Of a DNA stretch of 13,767 nucleotides, positions 1-6,302 are shown in pieces. Each line of letters opens with the position of its first letter. The first letter of the stretch is position 1. Origin of the DNA: Faecalitalea sp. UBA4312 (GTDB lineage Bacteria > Bacillota_I > Bacilli_A > Erysipelotrichales > Erysipelotrichaceae); NCBI GenBank assembly GCA_002394635.1, contig DGUK01000096.1:1-13767 (forward strand), written 5' to 3'. The notes under the pieces are model-generated. The model had not been told where the DNA came from and did no database searches. It saw nothing but the letters and a program-made list of their open reading frames with translations. Made by a program: the position numbers and the translations under genes.

Positions 1-441
1 TTTTTTATTATTTGAAAATAACAGAATAAAAGCACTGATACCCACTAACAACGGCGCAAAGGAAGACGGCTTCAATAATTGAAGAATGATGGAACCGGCT
101 CCTAAATCTCCTAAACGCAGGATCTGCGCTGTTACGGTACTACCGACGTTGGCTCCGAATACCACCGGGATCGCCTGGGCCAGAGTCATGATGCCGGCAT
201 TTACGAAACCAATCAGCATGATCGTTGTCGCCGCCGAACTCTGAATGATACCGGTAACACCGGTTCCCAAGGCCCATCCCTTGATTTCTCCGACGCCTTT
301 TTTCTTACTGGTGGTCAAACGCTCTAAAATTTTGGACAGCTTTCCACCGGCCAGGGTCTTTAAAGAACTTCCCATTAAATTCATTCCATATAGAAAGAGC
401 CCCACGCCTCCCAATAGTTGTAATACAGATAATATGTTCAT
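1..441 (-). CDS. Na/Pi cotransporter family protein, N-terminal part (cut by window edge)
   Basis: The reverse strand reads as 147 codons without a stop from the ATG at 441 down to base 1, so the C-terminal part lies outside the window. The protein is strongly hydrophobic and carries the two family signatures: QSSAAT at residues 67-72 and GANVGSTVT at 96-104, which match the QSSS/GANIGTT repeats of the NptA/YjbB (PNaS, SLC34-like) phosphate:sodium symporters. The first membrane segment (about residues 5-25) begins right after the start. The start is supported by a CGAGGAG ribosome binding site at 450-456, about 8 bases upstream. Family knowledge: these are inner-membrane carriers that move phosphate with sodium, and bacterial members often have a C-terminal PhoU-like domain, which cannot be checked here. 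It is transcribed divergently from the gene at 606. I am confident of the family, not of the substrate. Confidence 0.9.
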   Translation of the reverse strand, partial: MNILSVLQLLGGVGLFLYGMNLMGSSLKTLAGGKLSKILERLTTSKKKGVGEIKGWALGTGVTGIIQSSAATTIMLIGFVNAGIMTLAQAIPVVFGANVGSTVTAQILRLGDLGAGSIILQLLKPSSFAPLLVGISAFILLFSNNKK

Positions 442-605
442 ACCTAAATCTCCTCGTATAGACTGATTTAATCCTATACTATGAATCCCTTGTGAAAAGT
501 ATATATAAGAAATGTAAAATCTAAGTAAAATGGGGAAAAAGATTCCGCAACAACAGGTGCATTCTTCTCTGGTTTTTTATAAAATAGGAGTGGAGGATCA
601 CCACG

Positions 606-797
606 ATGAAAAAAAGAATACTGATAGAAGCAGCTTTGTTGGAATTTATTGCCGCTGCAGGCTGTATTCTGGTTGTAGATAATTGGGCTTTGGGCGCCTT
701 GTTGATTGTGGCGGGAATTTTATTTTTATTCCTGTCATCCAGGTATAAGGATGAGCCTGTTCCAAGGAACAAGACAAAGAAGAAAAAGGCAAAGTAA
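606..797 (+). CDS. Small two-helix membrane protein, unknown function
   Basis: This 63-aa protein starts MKKR, then has two hydrophobic stretches (about residues 5-24 and 27-45) separated by a short VDNW turn, and ends in a very basic tail containing KKKK. That pattern predicts a hairpin membrane protein with both ends in the cytoplasm. The start at 606 follows a long purine-rich site (GGAGTGGAGG, about 588-597). The acidic protein at 815 begins 17 bases after the stop, with its own GGGAG site, so the two are probably co-transcribed. I do not recognise a named family. The overlapping minus-strand frames are opposite its coding bases and lack ribosome binding sites, so this strand is preferred. 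Function is unknown. Confidence 0.65.
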   Translation: MKKRILIEAALLEFIAAAGCILVVDNWALGALLIVAGILFLFLSSRYKDEPVPRNKTKKKKAK

Positions 798-814
798 CAG
801 CCGGGAGAAAAAGT

Positions 815-1471
815 ATGAATGTAAATGATTGTATAGAACAAGTAAAGTCTCTATTTGGCAACGGACCGGAAGAGATGGAAATCGATGAATTGTTAAAACA
901 GTCCGTTGTGCTTCCTTTGATCGAACAGCTGGATGACGGACAGTTGGAAACGGCCGAAGAATATATATCTTTCATGGAAGATCTCTTTGAGAAAGGCGAT
1001 GCCGATGTACACGAAGCATTAAAAAATGCCATGGAAACCGGTTTTGAAGATCAGCCGGAAGCCTGGATGAAATTCGGTCGCCGGATATCCTATCCGTTTA
1101 AAAACTATATCAATGAATCAACTGCCATGGATTCCATTACTGTCTATTTCAAAACGATCAACGAGTTTGAGGGAACGGATTATCTCGAATTCGTTAATGG
1201 ACAGTGGGATGGATCGAGTTACTGGAACGAAACATCTATGTATCTGAGTGCGGATATGGATGATCAGATTGATTTTGACCGCTATATCAAAGAAGTGAAC
1301 CCTGAATATGATTCCTATGGGGTTACGGAAGTGGATGAAGATCAATGGGATACGCTTGTTCATAATGTAACCCGGGTCGGCGGCCCCATTTGTGCGGCTG
1401 TTTATGAGATTAACCGGTGGGTGAAAAAAGGAATAGAAAAGGAATCTGTGATTACGATTCTAGGCTTGTAA
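815..1471 (+). CDS. Acidic 218-aa protein, possibly with a DUF7674-like N-terminal domain
   Basis: The protein is soluble and clearly acidic, with no signal peptide, membrane helix or cysteine motif. The first ~90 residues look all-helical, in the style LIEQLDDGQLETAEEYISF followed by EDLFEKGDADVHEALKNA. That is reminiscent of the DUF7674-type helical domains seen in Bacillota proteins of unknown role, but I could not verify the match. The second half (about 95-218) is a different region, rich in Tyr, Trp and Asp, and ends in a short amphipathic helix before ITILGL. A GGGAG site precedes the ATG. It follows the small membrane protein gene and is closed by the hairpin terminator at 1475-1505. 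Helical acidic proteins of this kind are sometimes immunity proteins, but no toxin gene is nearby, so I assign no function. Confidence 0.75.
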   Translation: MNVNDCIEQVKSLFGNGPEEMEIDELLKQSVVLPLIEQLDDGQLETAEEYISFMEDLFEKGDADVHEALKNAMETGFEDQPEAWMKFGRRISYPFKNYINESTAMDSITVYFKTINEFEGTDYLEFVNGQWDGSSYWNETSMYLSADMDDQIDFDRYIKEVNPEYDSYGVTEVDEDQWDTLVHNVTRVGGPICAAVYEINRWVKKGIEKESVITILGL

Positions 1472-1474
1472 CAT

Positions 1475-1505
1475 AAAGATATGCTCTTTGGGTATATCTT
1501 TTTTT
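1475..1505 (+). terminator. Rho-independent terminator after the 218-aa gene
   Basis: A 10-bp stem pairs 1475-1484 (AAAGATATGC) with 1492-1501, including one G-U pair, around a 7-base loop. It runs into seven T residues at 1499-1505. The stem is AT-rich, so termination may be partial. It begins 4 bases after the stop codon of the upstream gene and separates that pair from the next operon. Confidence 0.7.
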
Positions 1506-1510
1506 AATCA

Positions 1511-1519
1511 TGGTAAGAT
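1511..1519 (+). promoter_or_regulatory. Possible extended -10 promoter for the kinase/hydrolase operon
   Basis: TGGTAAGAT has the TGn extension and a 4/6 match to TATAAT. It lies just after the terminator and about 20 bases before the start codon at 1540. No good -35 is visible, because that position falls inside the terminator hairpin. A promoter is expected here because the terminator isolates the downstream operon, but this particular assignment is weak. Confidence 0.25.
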
Positions 1520-1539
1520 AAGGATAAGAAGGTGGTACG

Positions 1540-1755
1540 ATGCGTTTTTTTAAGAAAAAGAAGAGAAAAGAATACGATCACGAAAAGCAGGTGCCGGTCA
1601 TTCGTAAAAGCATTTGTACCGGCGAAGAAACCGCCGGCTTTCAAAATAAGGAAACCGGTCATTTTGAAGGGGTTCTTTTGATACGAAATGATCGGGATCT
1701 GGATATGTTTATGGATGAGTATGGTCTGGAGGACATACCGAAGACCATATATTAG
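1540..1755 (+). CDS. Conserved 71-aa small protein of unknown function
   Basis: The protein has a basic N-terminus (MRFFKKKKRK), then VPVIRKSICTGEETAGF and a C-terminal part with LIRNDRDLDMFMDEYG. I recall this pattern from short conserved proteins of Clostridia and Erysipelotrichia, some of which carry the database label aspartate dehydrogenase. At 71 residues, with no Rossmann motif, it cannot be that enzyme. The single cysteine sits in SICTGE. The ATG at 1540 follows an AAGGTGG site. It is the first gene after a terminator, and the kinase gene starts 8 bases after its stop, so it is probably first in that operon. Its function is unknown. The basic start could contact membrane lipid or nucleic acid, which is only a guess. 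Confidence 0.7.
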   Translation: MRFFKKKKRKEYDHEKQVPVIRKSICTGEETAGFQNKETGHFEGVLLIRNDRDLDMFMDEYGLEDIPKTIY

Positions 1756-1763
1756 GAGGAATC

Positions 1764-2669
1764 ATGTATTATTCTTTGAAAGAGGCAATACAAGATCTGT
1801 ATGGATCAGTGCAGATCGTCCGGCGGCGTAGTGTTGCCGGTGGTGATATCAATGCGGCTTTTGTTTTGGAGCTTTCCGATGGATCAAAGGTATTCATGAA
1901 ACAAAACCGCCGGGAACGCTTATCCTTTTTTGCGAAAGAGATCCATGGATTGCAGGTTATACGGGATACAAAGACCTTGTCTGTACCGGAAGTATATGGC
2001 ATCGGAACGGACGGGGATCATGCTTTCTTGCTTATGGAATATATAGAACCGCAAACGAAAATCAAACGATATTGGGAAGATTTCGGAACGAGATTAGCGG
2101 CAATGCACAAAGTGGACACTTCCCGTTTTGTGCCGGGCGGGACCTATGGTTTTTTTGAAGATAACTATATAGGTGCTGGTATACAGATCAATACTTCATG
2201 TGACAGCTGGATCGAATTCTTTCGAACGTGTCGTCTGCTGCCACAATGGAAACGAGCTGCTCATTATTTCCAGACCTCATTGCAACAGAGGATGGAATAC
2301 TTGTTAGCACATCTGAGCGACTATCTGATAGAGCCGTCCCATCCTTCTTTGTTACATGGCGATTTATGGGCAGGAAATTTCATGACTGGTTCAGACGGAA
2401 AAGCTTGGCTGATCGATCCGGCATGTTATGTAGGTTGTCATGAAGCGGATCTAGCCATGACCGAACTTTTCGGAGGATATCCTCCGGCCTTCTACAAAGC
2501 TTATTTTGAAGCCTATGGATGGGATGACGGATATCCGATGCGAAAAGATCTCTACAATCTGTATCATTTACTGAATCATCTGAATCTGTTTGGACCATCG
2601 TATCAATATTCTGTTCTTCAGATCATCAACAAATATACAAAACAGGGGTATACTATTAGTGACAACTAA
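1764..2669 (+). CDS. Fructosamine kinase family protein (FN3K/YniA-like)
   Basis: This 301-aa protein has the aminoglycoside-phosphotransferase/protein-kinase-like fold in its FN3K variant. GGDINAAF (26-33) is the family's nucleotide-loop signature. K46 in VFMKQN is the likely ATP-binding lysine and E59 its helix partner. HGDLWAGN (198-205) supplies the catalytic Asp200, IDPACYVG (217-224) the metal-binding Asp218, and ADLAM and NLYHLLNHLNLFG (265-277) follow as in bacterial fructosamine kinases. Length matches the family (about 290 aa). Family knowledge: these ATP-dependent kinases phosphorylate sugar moieties on glycated amines, such as ribulosamines on proteins or free amino acids, which destabilises the adduct. 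The natural substrate of most bacterial members is not established. A strong TAGGAGGAA site precedes the ATG. Genes sit 8 bases upstream and 16 bases downstream on the same strand, suggesting an operon with the two hydrolases. Confidence 0.92.
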   Translation: MYYSLKEAIQDLYGSVQIVRRRSVAGGDINAAFVLELSDGSKVFMKQNRRERLSFFAKEIHGLQVIRDTKTLSVPEVYGIGTDGDHAFLLMEYIEPQTKIKRYWEDFGTRLAAMHKVDTSRFVPGGTYGFFEDNYIGAGIQINTSCDSWIEFFRTCRLLPQWKRAAHYFQTSLQQRMEYLLAHLSDYLIEPSHPSLLHGDLWAGNFMTGSDGKAWLIDPACYVGCHEADLAMTELFGGYPPAFYKAYFEAYGWDDGYPMRKDLYNLYHLLNHLNLFGPSYQYSVLQIINKYTKQGYTISDN

Positions 2670-2685
2670 CTAATGGAGGAAGAAT

Positions 2686-3432
2686 ATGTTTATACATGAA
2701 TACGGAAATCCAGAGGATGAAACAATTCTTTTATTACATCCGATGGAAATTACAGGACAGGATCTTTATGAAATTTTCTCAGAACATCTGAAAGGGCATT
2801 ATTATATCATTGCGCCGGATCAGGGAGGGCATGGAGACTCTTCTACCTATCTGAGTGCGGACCAGGAAGCCGAAAGTCTGAAACAGGCTTTGCGAAAAAA
2901 GGGCAAGACCCATATCCGTCTGTTGTATGGCGCCAGCATGGGGGTCGCGGTCGGTTACCGGCTTATGATGGATCCGTCTTTTACAATCGACAAAATCTGG
3001 TTTGATGGGGTAGCGCTTCATAAAAATGCGTGGATAGCGGATATAGGAATGCGACGGATGTTTTTAAAAAAGGCCCGAAAGCTGCGGAAAGATCCAACAC
3101 AGAAGGCCAGGCATCTGATCCAGTCCTATGGACCTCGATTCGGACAGATCATGAAGGAAAACTTTATAAAGATGTCCGATACCGATATCATCCATATCTG
3201 TTGGGCGTGTTGTCATTATGATTTGACACCGTTGTCCGAGGATCTGCAGAACAAGATCCATCTGGAATACGGCCAGAAGGATCCGGACTACTTGCTATCG
3301 AAAAAAGGATTACGGACCTATTGGCCGAAGGTAAAACCGGTTTTAAGAAAAGAAATGGGTCATTGTGAATATATGGCATGGCACACAAAGGCATATGTGG
3401 AGGAAATAGAAGAATATATACGAGGTAAATAA
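2686..3432 (+). CDS. Alpha/beta hydrolase (serine hydrolase)
   Basis: The 248-aa protein has the classical cytoplasmic alpha/beta-hydrolase order. LLHP (16-19) provides the oxyanion-hole strand, APDQGGHGDS (43-52) the turn after strand beta4, GASMG (82-86) the nucleophile elbow with Ser84, an acidic turn in YGQKDPD (195-201, Asp199 or Asp201), and His226 in MGHCEY. All triad residues are therefore present. There is no signal peptide. Family knowledge: such enzymes are esterases, lipases, thioesterases or C-C hydrolases, and the sequence does not decide which. A TGGAGGA site precedes the ATG, 16 bases after the kinase stop, and the second hydrolase starts 2 bases after this stop, so translation of the three is likely coupled. 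The link to the kinase hints at a substrate carrying a glycated or acylated group, which is inference only. Confidence 0.85.
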   Translation: MFIHEYGNPEDETILLLHPMEITGQDLYEIFSEHLKGHYYIIAPDQGGHGDSSTYLSADQEAESLKQALRKKGKTHIRLLYGASMGVAVGYRLMMDPSFTIDKIWFDGVALHKNAWIADIGMRRMFLKKARKLRKDPTQKARHLIQSYGPRFGQIMKENFIKMSDTDIIHICWACCHYDLTPLSEDLQNKIHLEYGQKDPDYLLSKKGLRTYWPKVKPVLRKEMGHCEYMAWHTKAYVEEIEEYIRGK

Positions 3433-3434
3433 GC

Positions 3435-4358
3435 ATGTCTACAAGTATACAATACCAGCTGAATAACGGATTAATAGGAATACTGCCTATTAAACAGCTG
3501 TTAAATGCGGAAGGAAAAAGCTTAGAAACGCGAGTATCTTTGCTTGGAAAGATGCAGAGCGATAAAGTCAAGGAAAGATATTTAAAAGGAAAATGTGACT
3601 ATCGGATCGAGAGGATCGGGGGACGGCCCTGTGTTATTGCCAAAAAGATCAACGGACAACCGCAGCGAGCGATACTGATGTTTTTCGGAGGTGGTTTTAT
3701 CTTATCGCCGGATGAAAAAGACTATGATAATTTGGTAGACTATGCCAATGCGACCAACAGCGAAATCTGGTTTCCTTTATATCCGCTGGCACCTCGCTTT
3801 TCCATGCGGGGAATGATAGAAAGCTTGATGGCGGTGTATCGGACCATGCTGGAAACATGGCCGGCACAGCAGATTCTGTTTATGGGGAATTCTTCCGGCG
3901 CAGCCAATTGTCTGTATATCTGTATGTACATCAAGGAAAATCGGCTGGAGCTGCCGTATCCGGCCCATCTGATCATGATATCACCGGGTTTATGCATACC
4001 GCCGACAGCCGAGCAGATTGATCGAATGAAGAAAAAAGAGAAGACGGACCATTTGATTCCTATTAAATTTTGTAGAGGAATCAAGGATATTTTGATGAGG
4101 GGTTCGCCGGAATTGAATTATCTGGCCGATACATTGTCTTATGACTGGACGAACTTTCCATCCATGGATGTTTTTTATGGAACGGCCGAAATATTCTCGG
4201 CTTATACACCGGATCTGATACAGCACGCAAAAGACTGCGCTATCGATCTAGAGATGCATTTGGGACAGGATATGATGCATTGTTGGCCACAGGTACGTAC
4301 ACCGGAAGGACTTCAGGCAAGACAGGAAATCAAAGACATTATAAAAAGATGCAGATAG
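3435..4358 (+). CDS. Alpha/beta hydrolase, hormone-sensitive-lipase-like subfamily
   Basis: The 307-aa protein resembles the HSL-type alpha/beta-hydrolase (fold-3) esterases. The family's HGGGF oxyanion motif appears as FGGGF (84-88) after LMF, with the first His replaced by Phe. YPLAPRF (116-122) corresponds to the conserved YRLAPE, GNSSG (151-155) is the nucleophile elbow with Ser153, the acid position reads YGTAEIF (248-254) and so may use Glu252 instead of Asp, and His282 sits in MMHCWP. It is probably an active carboxylesterase or amidase on a small acyl substrate. The ATG lies 2 bases after the previous stop, with GAGGT inside the upstream gene as its likely ribosome binding site. It belongs to a different subfamily from its neighbour, so the pair did not arise by recent tandem duplication. 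It is the last gene before the shared terminator at 4483. Confidence 0.87.
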   Translation: MSTSIQYQLNNGLIGILPIKQLLNAEGKSLETRVSLLGKMQSDKVKERYLKGKCDYRIERIGGRPCVIAKKINGQPQRAILMFFGGGFILSPDEKDYDNLVDYANATNSEIWFPLYPLAPRFSMRGMIESLMAVYRTMLETWPAQQILFMGNSSGAANCLYICMYIKENRLELPYPAHLIMISPGLCIPPTAEQIDRMKKKEKTDHLIPIKFCRGIKDILMRGSPELNYLADTLSYDWTNFPSMDVFYGTAEIFSAYTPDLIQHAKDCAIDLEMHLGQDMMHCWPQVRTPEGLQARQEIKDIIKRCR

Positions 4359-4397
4359 TGCGATAAAAAGGAAGTATTGGGTCGGCATCTGCATCTT
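4346..4397. repeat. 11-bp inverted repeat spanning the end of the second hydrolase gene
   Basis: AAGATGCAGAT (4346-4356) is the exact reverse complement of 4387-4397, with a 30-base loop between. The left arm overlaps the last codons of the hydrolase and its stop. No T run follows, so it is not a standard terminator. It could stabilise the 3' end of the mRNA ahead of the real terminator. Confidence 0.5.
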
Positions 4398-4482
4398 ATA
4401 CGACAGTCAAAGAAGCTGGAATGGCTAAGAAAGGAGATGTGACTGTCATTTACAACTACGAAAGAATGAAATGACGACAAAA

Positions 4483-4504
4483 AACCGGGAATTTTTTCCC
4501 GGTT
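4483..4504. terminator. Bidirectional rho-independent terminator
   Basis: A 9-bp stem, AACCGGGAA (4483-4491) with TTCCCGGTT (4496-4504), closes a 4-base T loop. Read on the minus strand it is followed by six T residues (A run at 4479-4484), making a strong terminator for the minus operon ending at 4509. Read on the plus strand it is followed by TCTCTTTATTT, a weaker but usable tail for the hydrolase operon. Its position between two convergent operons supports a shared role. Confidence 0.85.
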
Positions 4505-4508
4505 CTCT

Positions 4509-5375
4509 TTATTTCCATCCGAAATCGGTTAACAGCTCTTCCAGGTTTTCCTCAAATGTACCAAAGGTGATCCCGTGTTTTGCTAGTTTATCTGCATTTA
4601 GACGGTAATCACGGAAGCGGTCTGCATATCTCTCATGGTTCGGAAGAATATATTGTTCTATGGCTTGTTTGCTGGCTCCTAATTGTTCGGCTGTATAGAC
4701 AGCTGCTTCATACGTGGATTTATCATAGGAAGAGGAAACATGATAGATGCCGGTTTCCAGTTCGGTGATCTTCTGAAATTGTTCTGCCAGTTTCTTGGCA
4801 TAGGTAAAACCACGTTTTTCGTTGCATGTAAACAGAGTTGGTTTTTGATGCAGAAGGGCTGTCATGACATTTTTAACGATGCTTGGACTGGCCTTGATAC
4901 CATCAAAAGATAAACCCATCATCCAGGAATAACGGAGGATGATATAGTCGGACAGTTCCTTTTGGATATATTGCTCACACTCAATTTTATTCTGCCCGTA
5001 AACCGTTACAGACTGCAGGGAATCTTCTTCGGTAAAAGGACCTTCACTGGTTTTTCCGTTAAAGGACTGCTCAGTACCACAAAAGATCAGGCGGGCTCCT
5101 TTCTCCTTGCATACATCTACGATAGCTTTGGTGGATTCCACATTGATCTTATGCGCTAATTCCGGCTGCTGCTCACAGATGGCGGTCGTCGCATTGGCGG
5201 CAGTATGGAAACAGATATCAAAGTCCTGGCTTTCCGCAAAGGCTCGAACTTGTTCAGGCTGGCTTAAATCGGCATCTTTCCGTGTCATGCAGATCCATTG
5301 AAATGAATCAATGTTCTTTTTGCGAATGTAGCTGGCTAAATATCCATTAGCCCCTGTTACTAAAATTGTTTTCAT
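4509..5375 (-). CDS. RmlD-like NAD(P)-dependent sugar-nucleotide reductase/epimerase
   Basis: I place the start at the ATG at 5375, giving 288 aa that begin MKTILVTGANGYLA. The open frame extends further upstream to 5468, but that part only overlaps manA in another frame, and an AAAGGA site sits just before 5375. The protein is an extended short-chain dehydrogenase. It has a Rossmann motif TGANGYLA (7-14, the third Gly replaced by Ala), HTAA (57-60), a putative catalytic Thr101 in GTEQSFNG where RmlD has STDYVFDG, PFTEED (113-118), and YGQNK (126-130) with the catalytic Tyr126 and Lys130. RmlD (dTDP-4-dehydrorhamnose reductase) is the nearest named relative, but no other dTDP-rhamnose gene is present and the substrate is probably different. 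The start overlaps the manA stop by 4 bases (ATGA), indicating translational coupling. It is the last gene of the operon. Confidence 0.8.
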   Translation of the reverse strand: MKTILVTGANGYLASYIRKKNIDSFQWICMTRKDADLSQPEQVRAFAESQDFDICFHTAANATTAICEQQPELAHKINVESTKAIVDVCKEKGARLIFCGTEQSFNGKTSEGPFTEEDSLQSVTVYGQNKIECEQYIQKELSDYIILRYSWMMGLSFDGIKASPSIVKNVMTALLHQKPTLFTCNEKRGFTYAKKLAEQFQKITELETGIYHVSSSYDKSTYEAAVYTAEQLGASKQAIEQYILPNHERYADRFRDYRLNADKLAKHGITFGTFEENLEELLTDFGWK

Positions 5376-6301
5376 TGTTTTTCCTTTCTGGGTCGACTGA
5401 TCAATAGGTGTGCATCTTTTGGAAGTTCTATTTGTCCGGCATTGGCCGGGATAAAAACGCTGCCCCATTCCGCTACCGGAATCGATTCATCGTTCCATTT
5501 TATGTTCAGATCTTTCCCTAGATTCAATAGCAGGAAGAAAGCACCTTCTGTCTGTAAAGTGGTCGATTTGTCTAAGAAGAGCTCATCGACGGTAAAATAA
5601 GGGGTATCTCCGATGCGACGTGAATGGTTTTGTGCAGATTCAAAATGTGGGGTATTTGTAAACTGAACGACATCAAAGCTTTCTTTCACATTCAAAGGGC
5701 GTTTTCTTCCATTGGCATCGGTTCGGTCATAATCGTAGAAACGATAGGTAGTATCAGAATTGGTCCCGATTTCATAAGCAGTAATACCGGCTCCCAAGGC
5801 ATGCAAAGTACCAATCGGGATCGTAATATAATCGCCTTTTTTGACAGGCCATTTTTTTAAATATTTTTCAATGGATCCATGCTCAAATGCTTCTTTGATC
5901 GTGTTTTCATCCGGGATGGTTGTTCCTGCCACCAGATAGGCATCTGGTTTTGCATCTACAATATACCACGTTTCGTATTTTCCGTAATCATCAGAATGCT
6001 CACGGGCGTATTCAAAGCCTGGATGGACCTGAATGCTTAAATGATCACCAGCATCCAGAAAGGCTGTTCGTAACATTTCACGGTATGTAAATCCTTTTCC
6101 CAGGATACCTTCCATATCGGTATCGATCACTTCGCCTAATGTCGGATTGCCTTCTAGATTGGTTACGGTAGATTGACCGCTTTTATGGGCGGATATTTCC
6201 CACCAGGTACCGTAGTTCTTTTCATAGCCGCGTTTGCGGGAAACGTTTCCGGCAGCCCAGATGGTTTCATATTTAAAAGCTTTTTGAAGTAAAGGCTTCA
6301 T
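5372..6301 (-). CDS. manA: Mannose-6-phosphate isomerase, class I (type I PMI)
   Basis: The 309-aa protein interconverts mannose 6-phosphate and fructose 6-phosphate, feeding mannose into glycolysis or hexose into mannose-derived products. It has the short Bacillota ManA architecture of tandem cupins. The zinc ligands are in LSIQVHP (Gln91, His93), YETWYIV (Glu110) and GTLHALG (His167), and the conserved active-site segment SDTTYRFYDYDR (182-193) carries Arg187 and Arg193. The length matches ManA/PMI of Bacillus. The ATG at 6301 has a GGAGGT site within the end of deoC, one base separates the two genes, and its stop overlaps the next start. The operon context suggests that mannose or a related sugar phosphate is an intermediate of the pathway, though some cupin isomerases of this family act on other aldoses. 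Confidence 0.93.
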   Translation of the reverse strand: MKPLLQKAFKYETIWAAGNVSRKRGYEKNYGTWWEISAHKSGQSTVTNLEGNPTLGEVIDTDMEGILGKGFTYREMLRTAFLDAGDHLSIQVHPGFEYAREHSDDYGKYETWYIVDAKPDAYLVAGTTIPDENTIKEAFEHGSIEKYLKKWPVKKGDYITIPIGTLHALGAGITAYEIGTNSDTTYRFYDYDRTDANGRKRPLNVKESFDVVQFTNTPHFESAQNHSRRIGDTPYFTVDELFLDKSTTLQTEGAFFLLLNLGKDLNIKWNDESIPVAEWGSVFIPANAGQIELPKDAHLLISRPRKEKQ

Positions 6302-6302
6302 A

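Noticed and set aside
245..466. Plus-strand open frame of 73 codons
   Set aside because: It lies opposite the clear Na/Pi cotransporter frame on the minus strand, has a proline-rich composition and no ribosome binding site.
521..1032. Minus-strand open frames opposite the 63-aa and 218-aa genes
   Set aside because: They have no ribosome binding sites, are biased in composition (runs of Ser, Phe), and the plus-strand genes have better starts and a terminator.
3188..3571. Minus-strand 127-codon frame with a hydrophobic centre, across the junction of the two hydrolases
   Set aside because: It overlaps two motif-confirmed genes on the other strand. The hydrophobic stretch is an antisense artefact, and no promoter or ribosome binding site is seen.
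4356..4442. Amber read-through or recoding at the end of the second hydrolase
   Set aside because: The protein is already complete past its catalytic His, 27 open codons can occur by chance, and there is no recoding signal such as a characteristic downstream element.
4509..5468. Longer version of the RmlD-like protein starting at 5468
   Set aside because: The extra 31 residues overlap manA and have no homology-like features. The Rossmann fold starts exactly at the ATG at 5375, which has its own ribosome binding site.
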